Part shown: one piece after another, positions 1-6,444 of the stretch
Numbering within the stretch: position 1 is the stretch's first letter
Layout of the letters: the number at the start of each line of letters is the position of its first letter
Assembly: GCA_016788945.1 (NCBI GenBank)
Contig: JAEUSA010000264.1
Location: forward strand, 1 to 7,565
Direction of reading: 5' to 3'
From: Leptospiraceae bacterium
Lineage (GTDB): Bacteria > Spirochaetota > Leptospiria > Turneriellales > Turneriellaceae
Length of the DNA: 7,565 nt
Translations under genes and position numbers: made by a program
The notes under the pieces: model-generated
The model's input: only the letters and a program-made list of their open reading frames with translations
Database searches by the model: none
Told to the model about the DNA's origin: nothing

Positions 1-1251
1 ATCGAGTATCTAACACAGGTATTCTATCTGATCAGTAATCCCGAATATATCGAGAGGCTGCTGCTTACGGAGAACTCATCGGTGATGAAAGACCTCGGAG
101 AGCAGATGCTCAAAAAAACCTTTCTCGGTACCGGCCTGTTAACCGCCGAAGGTGAGGAGCATAAACAGATGCGCAAGATGTCATCGCCTGCATTCGGGCG
201 CACGCGCATTCTGGGTTACGGCGATATAATGAGCCGGTTGTCGCTCGAAGAATTGGCGCAATGGAAGAGTGGAGAAATCGTCGACGTGCACTACAAGATG
301 TCGCAGCTCGCACAGCGCATCGTCGCCCGCACGCTGTTCGATTCTGACGGCAATGATAATTCGCTGGTGATCGGCGAAATTATGGCAGAAATTATGCCGG
401 TAATTGCGCTGCGCAATTTTGCCGAATTTTTCATGAAGTTTCCTACCGGGCTGAAGGCTAGGGTCGAACGCAATATTGCAAAACTCGATTCGATCATCTA
501 TTCCATCATCGACGACCATTTGGTGTCTGGCACCGACCGCGGAGATTTTCTCTCGATGCTCATCGAAGGAAAAAAAGCCCGCTGGCAAGAGGCCAATGCT
601 GCCGCTGAGGGCAGCGCCCATTCATGGCAGCCGACGAGTGCTGAACGCAAACAGTTGCGCGATGAAGCGTTGACCATATACCTTGCAGGTTTTGAGACCA
701 CGGCAAACGCGATGACATGGACACTCCACCTTTTGGCCGGGCACCCCAAGCAGCAGCAGCGCATGGCGGATGAAGTTCGCTCTGTTCTGGGTCAACGCAG
801 CGCGCAGGCGACGGACATGCCCAATCTTCCTTATACGCGTGCAGTCATTTCCGAGTCGATGCGGCTTTTTCCACCCGCATGGGTAATCGGCCGTGTGCTA
901 CTCAAAGATTTTCGTTTTGGAGATTACACAATTCCGCAGGGAGCCGAAGTGTGGATGAGCCAATACGTCATGCACCGCGATGCGCGATACTTCAAAAATG
1001 CCGATGCGTTTGAGCCCGAGCGCTGGCTCGAACCGGGTTTTGCACCATCGCGTTTCGTATATTTTCCCTTCAGCGCCGGCCCGCGCAACTGCATCGGCGA
1101 ACAATTTGCCTGGCTTGAGGCTACCGTCGTGCTGGCAAACGCACTTAACCAATTTAGCTTCTCCGATATTGGCGAAAAGGTCGAGACCGAACCTCTTGTG
1201 ACCTTGCGCCCCAAAGGAGGGTTAAGGCTCAGGATTTCGCATCGGCGTTGA
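1..1251 (+). CDS. Cytochrome P450 monooxygenase, 5'-truncated by the window edge
   Basis: A haem-thiolate monooxygenase; 416 residues are visible and the frame is open from base 1, so the start lies outside. Compared with usual P450s of about 450 residues, only the N-terminal few tens are missing. Visible motifs, numbered from base 1, are: helix C EHKQMRK (H54, R58; haem propionate contacts), the I-helix oxygen-activation motif AGFETT (229-234), the K-helix ExxR as ESMR (285-288), the PERW motif in FEPERWLEPGF, and the haem-binding loop FSAGPRNCIG with ligand Cys364. All catalytic elements are intact, so it is probably active. The motif spellings resemble the CYP4/CYP102-like bacterial class, which often hydroxylates fatty acids or other lipophilic substrates; this substrate idea is inference. 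There is no fused reductase and no ferredoxin gene in view, so the redox partner is elsewhere. A strong hairpin follows the stop. Confidence 0.96.
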   Translation: MEYLTQVFYLISNPEYIERLLLTENSSVMKDLGEQMLKKTFLGTGLLTAEGEEHKQMRKMSSPAFGRTRILGYGDIMSRLSLEELAQWKSGEIVDVHYKMSQLAQRIVARTLFDSDGNDNSLVIGEIMAEIMPVIALRNFAEFFMKFPTGLKARVERNIAKLDSIIYSIIDDHLVSGTDRGDFLSMLIEGKKARWQEANAAAEGSAHSWQPTSAERKQLRDEALTIYLAGFETTANAMTWTLHLLAGHPKQQQRMADEVRSVLGQRSAQATDMPNLPYTRAVISESMRLFPPAWVIGRVLLKDFRFGDYTIPQGAEVWMSQYVMHRDARYFKNADAFEPERWLEPGFAPSRFVYFPFSAGPRNCIGEQFAWLEATVVLANALNQFSFSDIGEKVETEPLVTLRPKGGLRLRISHRR

Positions 1252-1270
1252 CGGCCTGTTTAATTACTCT

Positions 1271-1303
1271 GAACTGTTGCGGGGCTCGGCCCCACAACAG
1301 TTC
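1271..1303 (+). terminator. Strong hairpin between the P450 gene and the tRNA, possible terminator
   Basis: Inverted repeat with 15-base arms (1271-1285 and 1289-1303), one C/A mismatch and a three-base TCG loop; the top of the stem is five G-C pairs. It sits 19 bases after the P450 stop and 12 bases before the tRNA. No T-run follows (ATGTTGAAAA), so it is not a textbook intrinsic terminator. It could be a 3'-end stabiliser or partial terminator for the P450 transcript, or a structure near the tRNA processing site. The stem is clear; the function is inferred. Confidence 0.5.
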
Positions 1304-1315
1304 ATGTTGAAAACC

Positions 1316-1388
1316 GGGGGTTTAGCTCAGCTGTGAGAGCGTCACAATGGCATTGTGAAGGTCAGGGGTTCAACTCCCCTAACCTCCA
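1316..1388 (+). tRNA. tRNA-Ala, anticodon GGC
   Basis: Full cloverleaf read by eye. The acceptor stem is 1316-1322 with 1381-1387, seven pairs including G3:U70, the alanine identity pair. The D stem is GCTC/GAGC (1325-1328, 1337-1340). The anticodon stem is TCACA/TGTGA (1342-1346, 1354-1358) with loop ATGGCAT, giving anticodon GGC (1349-1351), which reads GCC. The A32/U38 combination is also typical of tRNA-Ala(GGC) in E. coli. The variable loop is AGGTC, the T stem AGGGG/CCCCT and the T loop TTCAACT. The discriminator is A1388. The CCA tail is not encoded, so the CCA-adding enzyme must supply it. The odd point is the D loop AGCTGTGA, where the usual G19 appears to be U. The gene ends 18 bases before ribH with no visible terminator between, so it may be processed from a tRNA-ribH-nusB transcript. 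Confidence 0.95.
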
Positions 1389-1406
1389 AACGAAACGGAA
1401 TAACTG

Positions 1407-1895
1407 ATGCAGATTTCAGACCGGAATTATTCGCTCCCGTTTCATGATAAAACCACTCGTGTTGCGGTCATTACCGCAATGTTCAACGAAAAAATCACCA
1501 CTGCACTGGCGCGTTCAGCGACTGCACAGTTAATGCAGCTGGGCTTAAAAAGCGAACAGATATTGCAGCTGAGCGTTCCCGGTGCATGGGAGCTGCCGCT
1601 GGCGGCGCAGCGCATATTGGCGGTAAAAAAAGCCGATGCGGTCATCGCTTGTGGTTGTGTGATCAGGGGAGAGACAGGGCATTATGACATTGTTGCTAAT
1701 GAAAGTGCCCGCGGCTTGATGGCGGTTAGCCTCGAGTTTTCCCGGCCGGTAATGAACGCCGTTTTGACTGTCGAAAATACCGCGCAGGCCGAGGCCCGTG
1801 CGGGCGACGATGAGACCAACAAAGGCGCCGAAGCTGCGCGCTCGTTGGCAGAGACGATGAACGGCTTTGTGGCTGCAGGTCTAAGTCATGGCTAA
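1407..1895 (+). CDS. ribH: 6,7-dimethyl-8-ribityllumazine synthase
   Basis: Penultimate step of riboflavin synthesis: condenses 5-amino-6-ribitylamino-uracil with 3,4-dihydroxy-2-butanone 4-phosphate to give the lumazine, in the cytoplasm, usually as a pentamer or icosahedral shell. The 162-residue length is normal for the family. Signatures in order: the MFNE segment with substrate-stacking F26, SVPGAWELP (56-64; family VPGA-F/W-E-x-P), GCVIRGETGHYD (83-94) with the catalytic His92, the NES.RGL stretch after it, VLTVENTAQAEARAGD with phosphate-binding Arg131, and NKGAEAA (138-144). Gly replaces the common Pro before His92, a tolerated difference. The start ATG has a weak GGA (1397-1399) seven bases upstream. 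The gene overlaps nusB by 8 bases, a common ribH-nusB arrangement. No ribD, ribB or ribE gene and no FMN riboswitch is visible. Confidence 0.97.
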   Translation: MQISDRNYSLPFHDKTTRVAVITAMFNEKITTALARSATAQLMQLGLKSEQILQLSVPGAWELPLAAQRILAVKKADAVIACGCVIRGETGHYDIVANESARGLMAVSLEFSRPVMNAVLTVENTAQAEARAGDDETNKGAEAARSLAETMNGFVAAGLSHG

Positions 1896-2379
1896 GTCGC
1901 TCAGGCAACTACGTCACAAGGCCCGCATTCTCGCAATGCAGGCGTTGTTTCAGTATGATGCGCGCCACGATGAAAAACCCGATCTTGCCCAATTAACATC
2001 GTTTAATTGGATGGATTACGCAGTACCTGAAGAAGAGCGCGCTTATGCGAGACTTATTATCCATGCGGCGTTCAACCACCTTGCCGAAATCGACGAAATC
2101 ATCAAAGACCGCCTCGTGAATTGGGAATTCGAGCGTATTTCGCCCGTCAGTCGCGCGATATTGCGCATCGCGGTGACCGAACTACGTTTTATGCCCGAGG
2201 GTGCGGAACCCGCCGTGATCATCGACGAAGCAATTCTGATGGCGAAACAGTACGACAGCGCTGAAACGACGAGTTTTGTCAACGGCCTGCTGGACGATGT
2301 GCGCCGCGCCATCTCCGAGCCGGCAGCCACGTCGACACCAAAGCTCTCACAAAAAATCAAAATCAAAAAAAAGCGCTGA
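1888..2379 (+). CDS. nusB: Transcription antitermination factor NusB
   Basis: NusB binds boxA RNA together with NusE (ribosomal protein S10) and helps rRNA operons escape premature termination. The 163-residue all-helical protein shows the N-terminal arginine-rich signature RHKARILAMQALFQYD (9-24), the central LVNWEFERISPVSRAILRIA region (76-95), and the C-terminal VIIDEAILMAKQYDS segment (110-124) followed by FVNGLLD (130-136). It is longer than the roughly 140-residue E. coli protein because of a C-terminal tail rich in Ser/Thr/Pro and then Lys (about 141-163). The start ATG lies inside the ribH end, with AGG (1877-1879) eight bases upstream, so translation is probably coupled to ribH. The adenine-rich tail codons also supply the T-tract of the opposite-strand terminator. 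Confidence 0.96.
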   Translation: MAKSLRQLRHKARILAMQALFQYDARHDEKPDLAQLTSFNWMDYAVPEEERAYARLIIHAAFNHLAEIDEIIKDRLVNWEFERISPVSRAILRIAVTELRFMPEGAEPAVIIDEAILMAKQYDSAETTSFVNGLLDDVRRAISEPAATSTPKLSQKIKIKKKR

Positions 2380-2409
2380 GGCAAGTGGGCCAAGCCCATG
2401 CTCAGTTTT
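2376..2409. terminator. Bidirectional intrinsic terminator between nusB and the converging gene
   Basis: The stem pairs CTGAG (2376-2380) with CTCAG (2401-2405) and TGGGC (2386-2390) with GCCCA (2394-2398), around an internal loop and a CAA apex. On the plus strand it is followed by TTTT (2406-2409), ending the tRNA-ribH-nusB unit. Read on the minus strand it is followed after three bases by eight T (complement of 2365-2372) and more T-rich sequence, ending the GHKL ATPase unit. The stem overlaps the nusB stop codon, and the plus-strand T-run overlaps the ATPase stop. Confidence 0.72.
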
Positions 2410-3577
2410 AGAAAGTAAGATCTAAAGTGACTGTGGTCTTTTCCAGTTTCGGTTCGGGAAAAATTGTACAAAAATAGCGAATGCCTTTTTCGCGGCAGAC
2501 ATCTTCAAGATAAGAATTGTATAGCAGCCCCAGACCGGCGCCGAGTTTACCGGCTTCGGAAGGTTGCTCGTAAAAATCGGACAGAGCAATTCCCGAGGTG
2601 TCGGTTTTCATTTTTTGCGACAGGTTCATGCGAGTTGATTCATTGATTAATCCATAGTTGGATAAGATAATCTTCACATTGTAAGCTTTGTTCGCATTGA
2701 CGCGGTCGGTATGTAGCTGCCAGGTAATTTCGAGCTGTTGTTTGCTGCGCGCGGCGAGCGCAATTGCCTGTTCGCGGTGCGCTTTGCTGCGCAAGTATTC
2801 ATCGACCTTATCGCGCGATGCGAGATGATTGCGTACGATTACACGCTCGAGGTGAGCTTTCTCGGCATTCTGAATAAACTCCATAACGAGATTACCGGTA
2901 TGGGTGGCGATCTGTGTATTGTCGAGGTATTGAAAGAACAAATCGACGTAAGCTTTTTCAATTTCGGCCTTTAACGGCGTCTGGTAAATAATAAGATAGA
3001 GATACCAGATGCGTTTGTCTACCCAGCGCACGAATTTCTCGAGGCTGCGCATGCGCACAATTTTATCTTCTTCGGGCAGTTGTGTGTCGGCGGTGATCCG
3101 GCTTAGTACAGCATCGATCATTTCATGCTCGATGCGTGCAAGCACAGCCTTATTGCGCGTGAGAAAATCATCCATGACTTTCTGCGGCACATGCTTAAAA
3201 TCGGTAATCGCCGCCTTGGGATTGCGGCGATTGTGTTCGCGCAATACAGGCGATTCAATTACATGCCGTGCCATGGTCGGCGAAAGCATTTTATACAGCA
3301 TCGCATAGATGATCAGATTGGTCGTGCTGATTATCTGCGGGCGTTTGGTCAAAAATTCCGGCGAAGCATAGTACATCTCTTCGATGTATGAATTCATAAT
3401 CATTTTCTGCACAGTGGCGGCATTGAATGCCTGCGAAAGCAGACCTTCTTTGGGCTGTCCGCTGCGCGAGGGTACCCTCTGAATTGCGGTACGTGATTTT
3501 GAAAGAATGTGCAGACCTTCGCCGGTAAGCACAATGCTCGCCGGTATATCGATGAATCCTTTTGCGATAGTCGTCAT
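2408..3577 (-). CDS. Divergent GHKL (histidine-kinase-type) ATP-binding protein
   Basis: A 389-residue protein with no signal peptide or clear membrane helices. The C-terminal third carries degenerate Bergerat-fold motifs. These are an N-box-like LVMEFIQNAEKAHLE (230-244; E233, N237), a nucleotide-contact strand VKIILSNYGLIN (301-312) where kinases have D-x-G-x-G, and a G-box-like GAGLGLLYNSYL (346-357). Closing strands TIFPEP and TTVTLDLTF follow. The N-terminal two thirds are helical and unrecognised; His151 occurs in RIEHEMID, but I cannot call a DHp phosphoacceptor. No receiver, PAS or HAMP domain is seen. It could be a sensor kinase-like, anti-sigma-like or purely ATP-binding protein. 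The start lies one base after the hydrolase stop with no good ribosome site, suggesting translational coupling. GHKL membership is moderately sure; biological role is unknown. Confidence 0.65.
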   Translation of the reverse strand: MTTIAKGFIDIPASIVLTGEGLHILSKSRTAIQRVPSRSGQPKEGLLSQAFNAATVQKMIMNSYIEEMYYASPEFLTKRPQIISTTNLIIYAMLYKMLSPTMARHVIESPVLREHNRRNPKAAITDFKHVPQKVMDDFLTRNKAVLARIEHEMIDAVLSRITADTQLPEEDKIVRMRSLEKFVRWVDKRIWYLYLIIYQTPLKAEIEKAYVDLFFQYLDNTQIATHTGNLVMEFIQNAEKAHLERVIVRNHLASRDKVDEYLRSKAHREQAIALAARSKQQLEITWQLHTDRVNANKAYNVKIILSNYGLINESTRMNLSQKMKTDTSGIALSDFYEQPSEAGKLGAGLGLLYNSYLEDVCREKGIRYFCTIFPEPKLEKTTVTLDLTF

Positions 3578-3578
3578 C

Positions 3579-4697
3579 TCAGTGTTTTAGATAGAACTCC
3601 TCATGACCATCAGCATAAACCTGTGAACCGACGCGGCCTTCGCGCATCAGCTTGCGCAACAGCGCCTCGAGCAGTTCAAGCGCAGTAATAAAATGGTTAC
3701 CACCCTCGAGGTGCGCGCCGAACGCCGATTCCATAAGGTCGACAAGGTCTTTGCGGCCTTCGACGAGTTTTTTCAGCAGGCCATTCTCGAGAATACCGAT
3801 CGTCTTCTGCACGATCTTTATCGCGCGCTCGGGATGTTGAATTTCGTCACCGTGCGCCGGCATGAAGCGCATGTGCGGCGATGCCTTACGCAGATCAAGC
3901 AGTTTCGTAAGCGTTTGCTGGAAAAGTTCGAGGTTGCCATCAAGCTTATCGTAGATTGCGGGAATATTGCCGATCAGAACGTCGCCGGTGAAGGCAAAAC
4001 CGACCGTCGTTTCCACGGGGGTGATGTGCCATGTACAATGCCCGGGAGTCTCGAGAATACGGAAGTGGAGTTTTCCTGTCGAGAATTCATCCCCCTCTTT
4101 CAGCAGGCGGTCAAGGATAACCGCGCGGTCGCCGATTTTGCTGTGGCGCACGGATGCGCCCGAGCTGGCGTGGCCATGGAGGGCCTCTGCGCGCGAGCTG
4201 TGGCGCACGGATGCGCCCGAGCTATCGAGGCCCTCGGCAAAACGGTGGACAAACCGGGCCCAGCGGTCGTTCGCGCGTCGAATGCGGGAGGTGCGTGCTT
4301 GCTTGTCTTTATAGGCAAGGGTAAGAATGCGCGCGGTATCGGCCTGCCAGATATCGATGAACTCGGGATAATCAGGAATCGCGCGGGCCATGTCATAATG
4401 GCCCCAACGCTCGGTGCGCCGGGAATACTGCGACCATAACAGTCCCCCGGTGATATGGTCGATGTGCGGGTGCGTGTAGACAATAACGTCGATGTCGCGC
4501 ATCGCGAGGCCGAGGGATTTCAGCGCGAGAGCGAGCGGGGCAATCGATTCGACATAACCGGAATCAATCAGCATCGTGGTCTTATCGCGGATCAGGTAGA
4601 CCTGATTGGGCGCGTAGAACGGTTGATGGAGCGTAATGCGATAGATTTGGTCGGTAACCCGGTGTACCTCACCAGGCTTTGCGGTCAGGCGGCGCAT
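3579..4697 (-). CDS. Metallo-beta-lactamase-fold hydrolase with C-terminal winged-helix-like region (LACTB2-like)
   Basis: A predicted two-metal hydrolase. Numbered from the ATG chosen here (372 residues), ligands are H76, H78, D80, H81 in THPHIDH, H220 in ETPGHC, D239 in FTGD, and H282 in MPAHGDE. The region after about residue 310 (RKDLVDL...FITALELLEALLRKL...DGHEEFYL) fits the winged-helix cap that follows the fold in LACTB2-like proteins, some of which act on RNA or small thioesters and esters; the substrate here is unknown. Between the HxHxDH strand and TPGH lies an insertion containing a duplicated SSGASVRHS (about 159-167 and 178-186), encoded by the 27-base repeat described separately. 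A TTG 45 bases upstream (4742) would add 15 residues. I prefer the ATG because family-like sequence starts there and the TTG falls inside a palindrome, but neither has a clear ribosome site. It is first in a pair with the GHKL gene. Confidence 0.88.
   Translation of the reverse strand: MRRLTAKPGEVHRVTDQIYRITLHQPFYAPNQVYLIRDKTTMLIDSGYVESIAPLALALKSLGLAMRDIDVIVYTHPHIDHITGGLLWSQYSRRTERWGHYDMARAIPDYPEFIDIWQADTARILTLAYKDKQARTSRIRRANDRWARFVHRFAEGLDSSGASVRHSSRAEALHGHASSGASVRHSKIGDRAVILDRLLKEGDEFSTGKLHFRILETPGHCTWHITPVETTVGFAFTGDVLIGNIPAIYDKLDGNLELFQQTLTKLLDLRKASPHMRFMPAHGDEIQHPERAIKIVQKTIGILENGLLKKLVEGRKDLVDLMESAFGAHLEGGNHFITALELLEALLRKLMREGRVGSQVYADGHEEFYLKH
4140..4223. repeat. In-frame 27-bp direct repeat inside the hydrolase gene
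   Basis: Two exact 27-base copies, 4140-4166 and 4197-4223, lie 57 bases (19 codons) apart, so the frame is kept. Each copy holds a small hairpin with six-base arms GGCGCA/TGCGCC around CGGA (4145-4160 and 4202-4217). The hexamer CGAGCT occurs three times (4161-4166, 4194-4199, 4218-4223), which may mark unit boundaries. On the coding strand each copy gives SSGASVRHS. The block lies in a loop of the hydrolase and reads freely in other frames. This resembles small palindromic elements that insert in frame in genes of some bacteria; whether copies exist elsewhere in the genome cannot be seen here. Confidence 0.85.
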
Positions 4698-4736
4698 CGC
4701 AAGGCAGACTTCTGATTCCTTAAGCCGCGTAAACAC

Positions 4737-4748
4737 GAACAATTGTTC
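4737..4748. promoter_or_regulatory. Perfect 12-bp palindrome in the divergent intergenic region
   Basis: GAACAATTGTTC is a perfect palindrome lying between the hydrolase ATG (4697, minus) and the lipoprotein ATG (4790, plus), where both promoters should be. Its GAAC-N4-GTTC form matches the core of the Gram-positive-type LexA (DinR) box, but spirochaete LexA sites can differ. It is an operator candidate only. I could not place convincing -35/-10 elements around it. Confidence 0.45.
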
Positions 4749-4789
4749 ATTTGCGATTTACAGGCCGGTGCGAGTACTGGTTTTGCGGC

Positions 4790-5764
4790 ATGTTTTACTC
4801 ATCGAAGCCGGTATACCTCGTTTGGTTATGCCTTACCGGCATTTTCGGCTGCCAATCGACGAGCACGACGAACTACCCCCCGACGGGGCTCGGGGCCGGG
4901 GGGCCGCGTGAAAATCAACGTAATTTCACGATGGATGTTTCCGGTGGCAGTTACCAGGTTTCCCTTTACCCAAAAACCTACAGTGCACTCGCGGGTCCCT
5001 CGTTCTCGCTGATTGTCGTCTCTCCGGTGTTACTCAGCGATGAGGTGCTCGTCAATTCTGGTAATGCATCGCTTATACCTTTTTTCAACTCGCGTGGTGT
5101 CGCCGTCTGGTCTGTGCGAATTCCACCGCAGACGCCGTTGGAAAAATTCGGCAGAGTTGTCTTGCCGCAAATTACCGCCGCAATTCGCCAGCAATCGACC
5201 GAGGCTCAGTGGGTCATGGCGGGCATTTCACTCGGCGGGCAGGCGGTCGCACACTATCTCGATGAAGCGCCAAAACACGCGACGGTAACCGGAGTGAATA
5301 TCAGGGCGGCGTTTTTTCTCGGTACGGGTTTTGATTATGCGTATCCGGCATCTTTTTCCAGACGTCTCGCGCAGGGTACCGGGCAGAATCTGTGTGCGGA
5401 TGAATTTTGCGCACGCTACCTTCCCGGTTTGAAATCAGATTTCGTCGCGGCGCGTAAGGCTATCACCGATGCGGCCGGCAAGCCCGTCTGGCGTGAAGTG
5501 CTCGATAATGTCGCGCTGAAAGATAAGGGAGTGCGCATTATGTTCGTCGCCGGCAAAGTAGATAATGTTGCACCATCGGAATCTGTTTACAAGGCCTTTG
5601 TCAGAACTATAGGCGATGAGACGAAAAACTCGCCTGATGTGCGCTTCTACCAGCCGGGTCGCATGAACCGGCTGGCGCGTGACTTTGATCATGTCTCGCT
5701 CATCGCCTCAGATGACGCGGCGTCTGATGTTTGGCCCGAGATCATCCGTTGGATTGATCTTTGA
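4790..5764 (+). CDS. Alpha/beta-hydrolase-fold lipoprotein, probable serine esterase or lipase
   Basis: A 324-residue exported hydrolase. Residues 1-20 form a short signal peptide (Lys6, then hydrophobic VYLVWLCLTGIFG), followed by Cys21. The lipobox IFGC is relaxed, as spirochaete lipoboxes often are, so a membrane-anchored lipoprotein is likely. A linker rich in Ser, Thr, Pro and Gly follows. The nucleophile elbow is GISLGG (Ser147). The likely acid is Asp258 in AGKVDN, and the likely histidine is His301 in FDHVSL, giving a complete triad in the right order. Cys202 and Cys207 (LCADEFC) could form a disulfide after export. The substrate is unknown; ester or lipid cleavage is a family-level inference. 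The frame is open to TTG 4751, but ATG 4790 is chosen because it places a proper signal peptide at the N-terminus. The 3' end overlaps the converging membrane-protein gene by 23 bases. Confidence 0.85.
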   Translation: MFYSSKPVYLVWLCLTGIFGCQSTSTTNYPPTGLGAGGPRENQRNFTMDVSGGSYQVSLYPKTYSALAGPSFSLIVVSPVLLSDEVLVNSGNASLIPFFNSRGVAVWSVRIPPQTPLEKFGRVVLPQITAAIRQQSTEAQWVMAGISLGGQAVAHYLDEAPKHATVTGVNIRAAFFLGTGFDYAYPASFSRRLAQGTGQNLCADEFCARYLPGLKSDFVAARKAITDAAGKPVWREVLDNVALKDKGVRIMFVAGKVDNVAPSESVYKAFVRTIGDETKNSPDVRFYQPGRMNRLARDFDHVSLIASDDAASDVWPEIIRWIDL

Positions 5765-6425
5765 AACGCAGCTTTTGCCGCGCTGACATTCTGCCCGTGA
5801 GCCAGGCAATCAGAAAAAAGCCGGCCAGCAGATTGGCGTAACGGGCGACCTGCAATACTTGGGACAATTCTTTTCCTGAAACAGTGTAGACGAGTATGCC
5901 GATCGGCATCTGCAGCGCAATCAGACTGAAAGCGAACAATTTTTCCACGCCGCTTCGTGGTCGCATTGCCACACCGATAACCAGAAAAGCGGCATAGGCA
6001 AGGTGCCATTTCACCGCGCTGCATGTGGCCTGTAGGACAATCTGGTTGTCCGTAGGCAAAATGCCCTGCTCAGCGCCGCTCAGCATCGCGAGAATATGTA
6101 GATTCTCCGCGAGGTCGAGCAGCCCACCGCTGATGACCATCGTCAGCGTGGCTTTTAACAGCGAACCATCGGAATTTGCCTCGCGCAGCACGCGGCAAAA
6201 GAAAAAAGTGCCCAGTACATACGCCACGATAAACAGGTTGTCAAAGCTGAGGATCATTCGTAGCGGTGTGGCAAAGTGGAGAAGGCCGTCCCTGTAAACA
6301 GCCGCGGGCTTCACAAATTCGAACTCCTGCTGCGTGACCCCGGCCTTTAAGCTGATCGCCAGCATAGTGATAAGCAATGTTCCCGCAGCGAACGAAAACC
6401 AAGATGCGTATTTTGCGTTATTCAT
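5742..6425 (-). CDS. Six-helix integral membrane protein of unknown function
   Basis: I do not recognise the family. The 227-residue protein has about six hydrophobic helices (roughly residues 8-27, 56-78, 87-109, 132-150, 159-178 and 189-208), a periplasm- or cytosol-facing loop after helix 1 (about 28-55) and a basic, polar C-terminal tail (RMSARQKLRFKDQ). Charged or polar residues inside or near helices include the FDN of helix 2 and the DLAENLH stretch in helix 3, which might matter for function. It may be a DUF4386-like small membrane protein, a weak guess. The ATG at 6425 is chosen over an upstream in-frame GTG (6461) because GGGGG (6431-6435) is well spaced before it and the GTG extension (MVENSTTFMGVS) is unlike a membrane protein start. 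It lies downstream of a Crp/Fnr-like regulator that may control it. Confidence 0.8.
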   Translation of the reverse strand: MNNAKYASWFSFAAGTLLITMLAISLKAGVTQQEFEFVKPAAVYRDGLLHFATPLRMILSFDNLFIVAYVLGTFFFCRVLREANSDGSLLKATLTMVISGGLLDLAENLHILAMLSGAEQGILPTDNQIVLQATCSAVKWHLAYAAFLVIGVAMRPRSGVEKLFAFSLIALQMPIGILVYTVSGKELSQVLQVARYANLLAGFFLIAWLTGRMSARQKLRFKDQSNG

Positions 6426-6430
6426 AGATA

Positions 6431-6435
6431 CCCCC
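6431..6435 (-). promoter_or_regulatory. Ribosome binding site that fixes the membrane-protein start
   Basis: On the minus strand GGGGG precedes the ATG at 6425 by five bases, the best purine-rich spacing in this part of the window. It supports the ATG at 6425 over the GTG at 6461, which would place this site inside the coding region. Confidence 0.5.
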
Positions 6436-6444
6436 ATAAAAGTA

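Noticed and set aside
1248..1253. TTGACG as a -35 box for the tRNA
   Set aside because: No acceptable -10 hexamer lies 16-18 bases downstream; the hairpin occupies that region.
1342..1358. Perfect palindrome TCACAATG-G-CATTGTGA resembling a Crp-type operator
   Set aside because: It is the anticodon arm of tRNA-Ala(GGC), so pairing is explained by the tRNA fold.
4140..4223. Direct repeats as a small CRISPR array
   Set aside because: Only two copies, inside a coding gene and in frame, with no cas genes.
3693..4439. 248-residue open frame on the plus strand
   Set aside because: It is antisense to the hydrolase with intact catalytic motifs; its protein shows no domain and reflects GC-rich codon shadowing.
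4698..4742. Upstream TTG start for the hydrolase
   Set aside because: It would add 15 residues without family similarity or ribosome site and would put the start codon inside the palindrome; kept only as an alternative.
4751..4789. TTG start for the lipoprotein
   Set aside because: It would put 13 residues, including Cys and charged residues, ahead of a good signal peptide beginning at the ATG.
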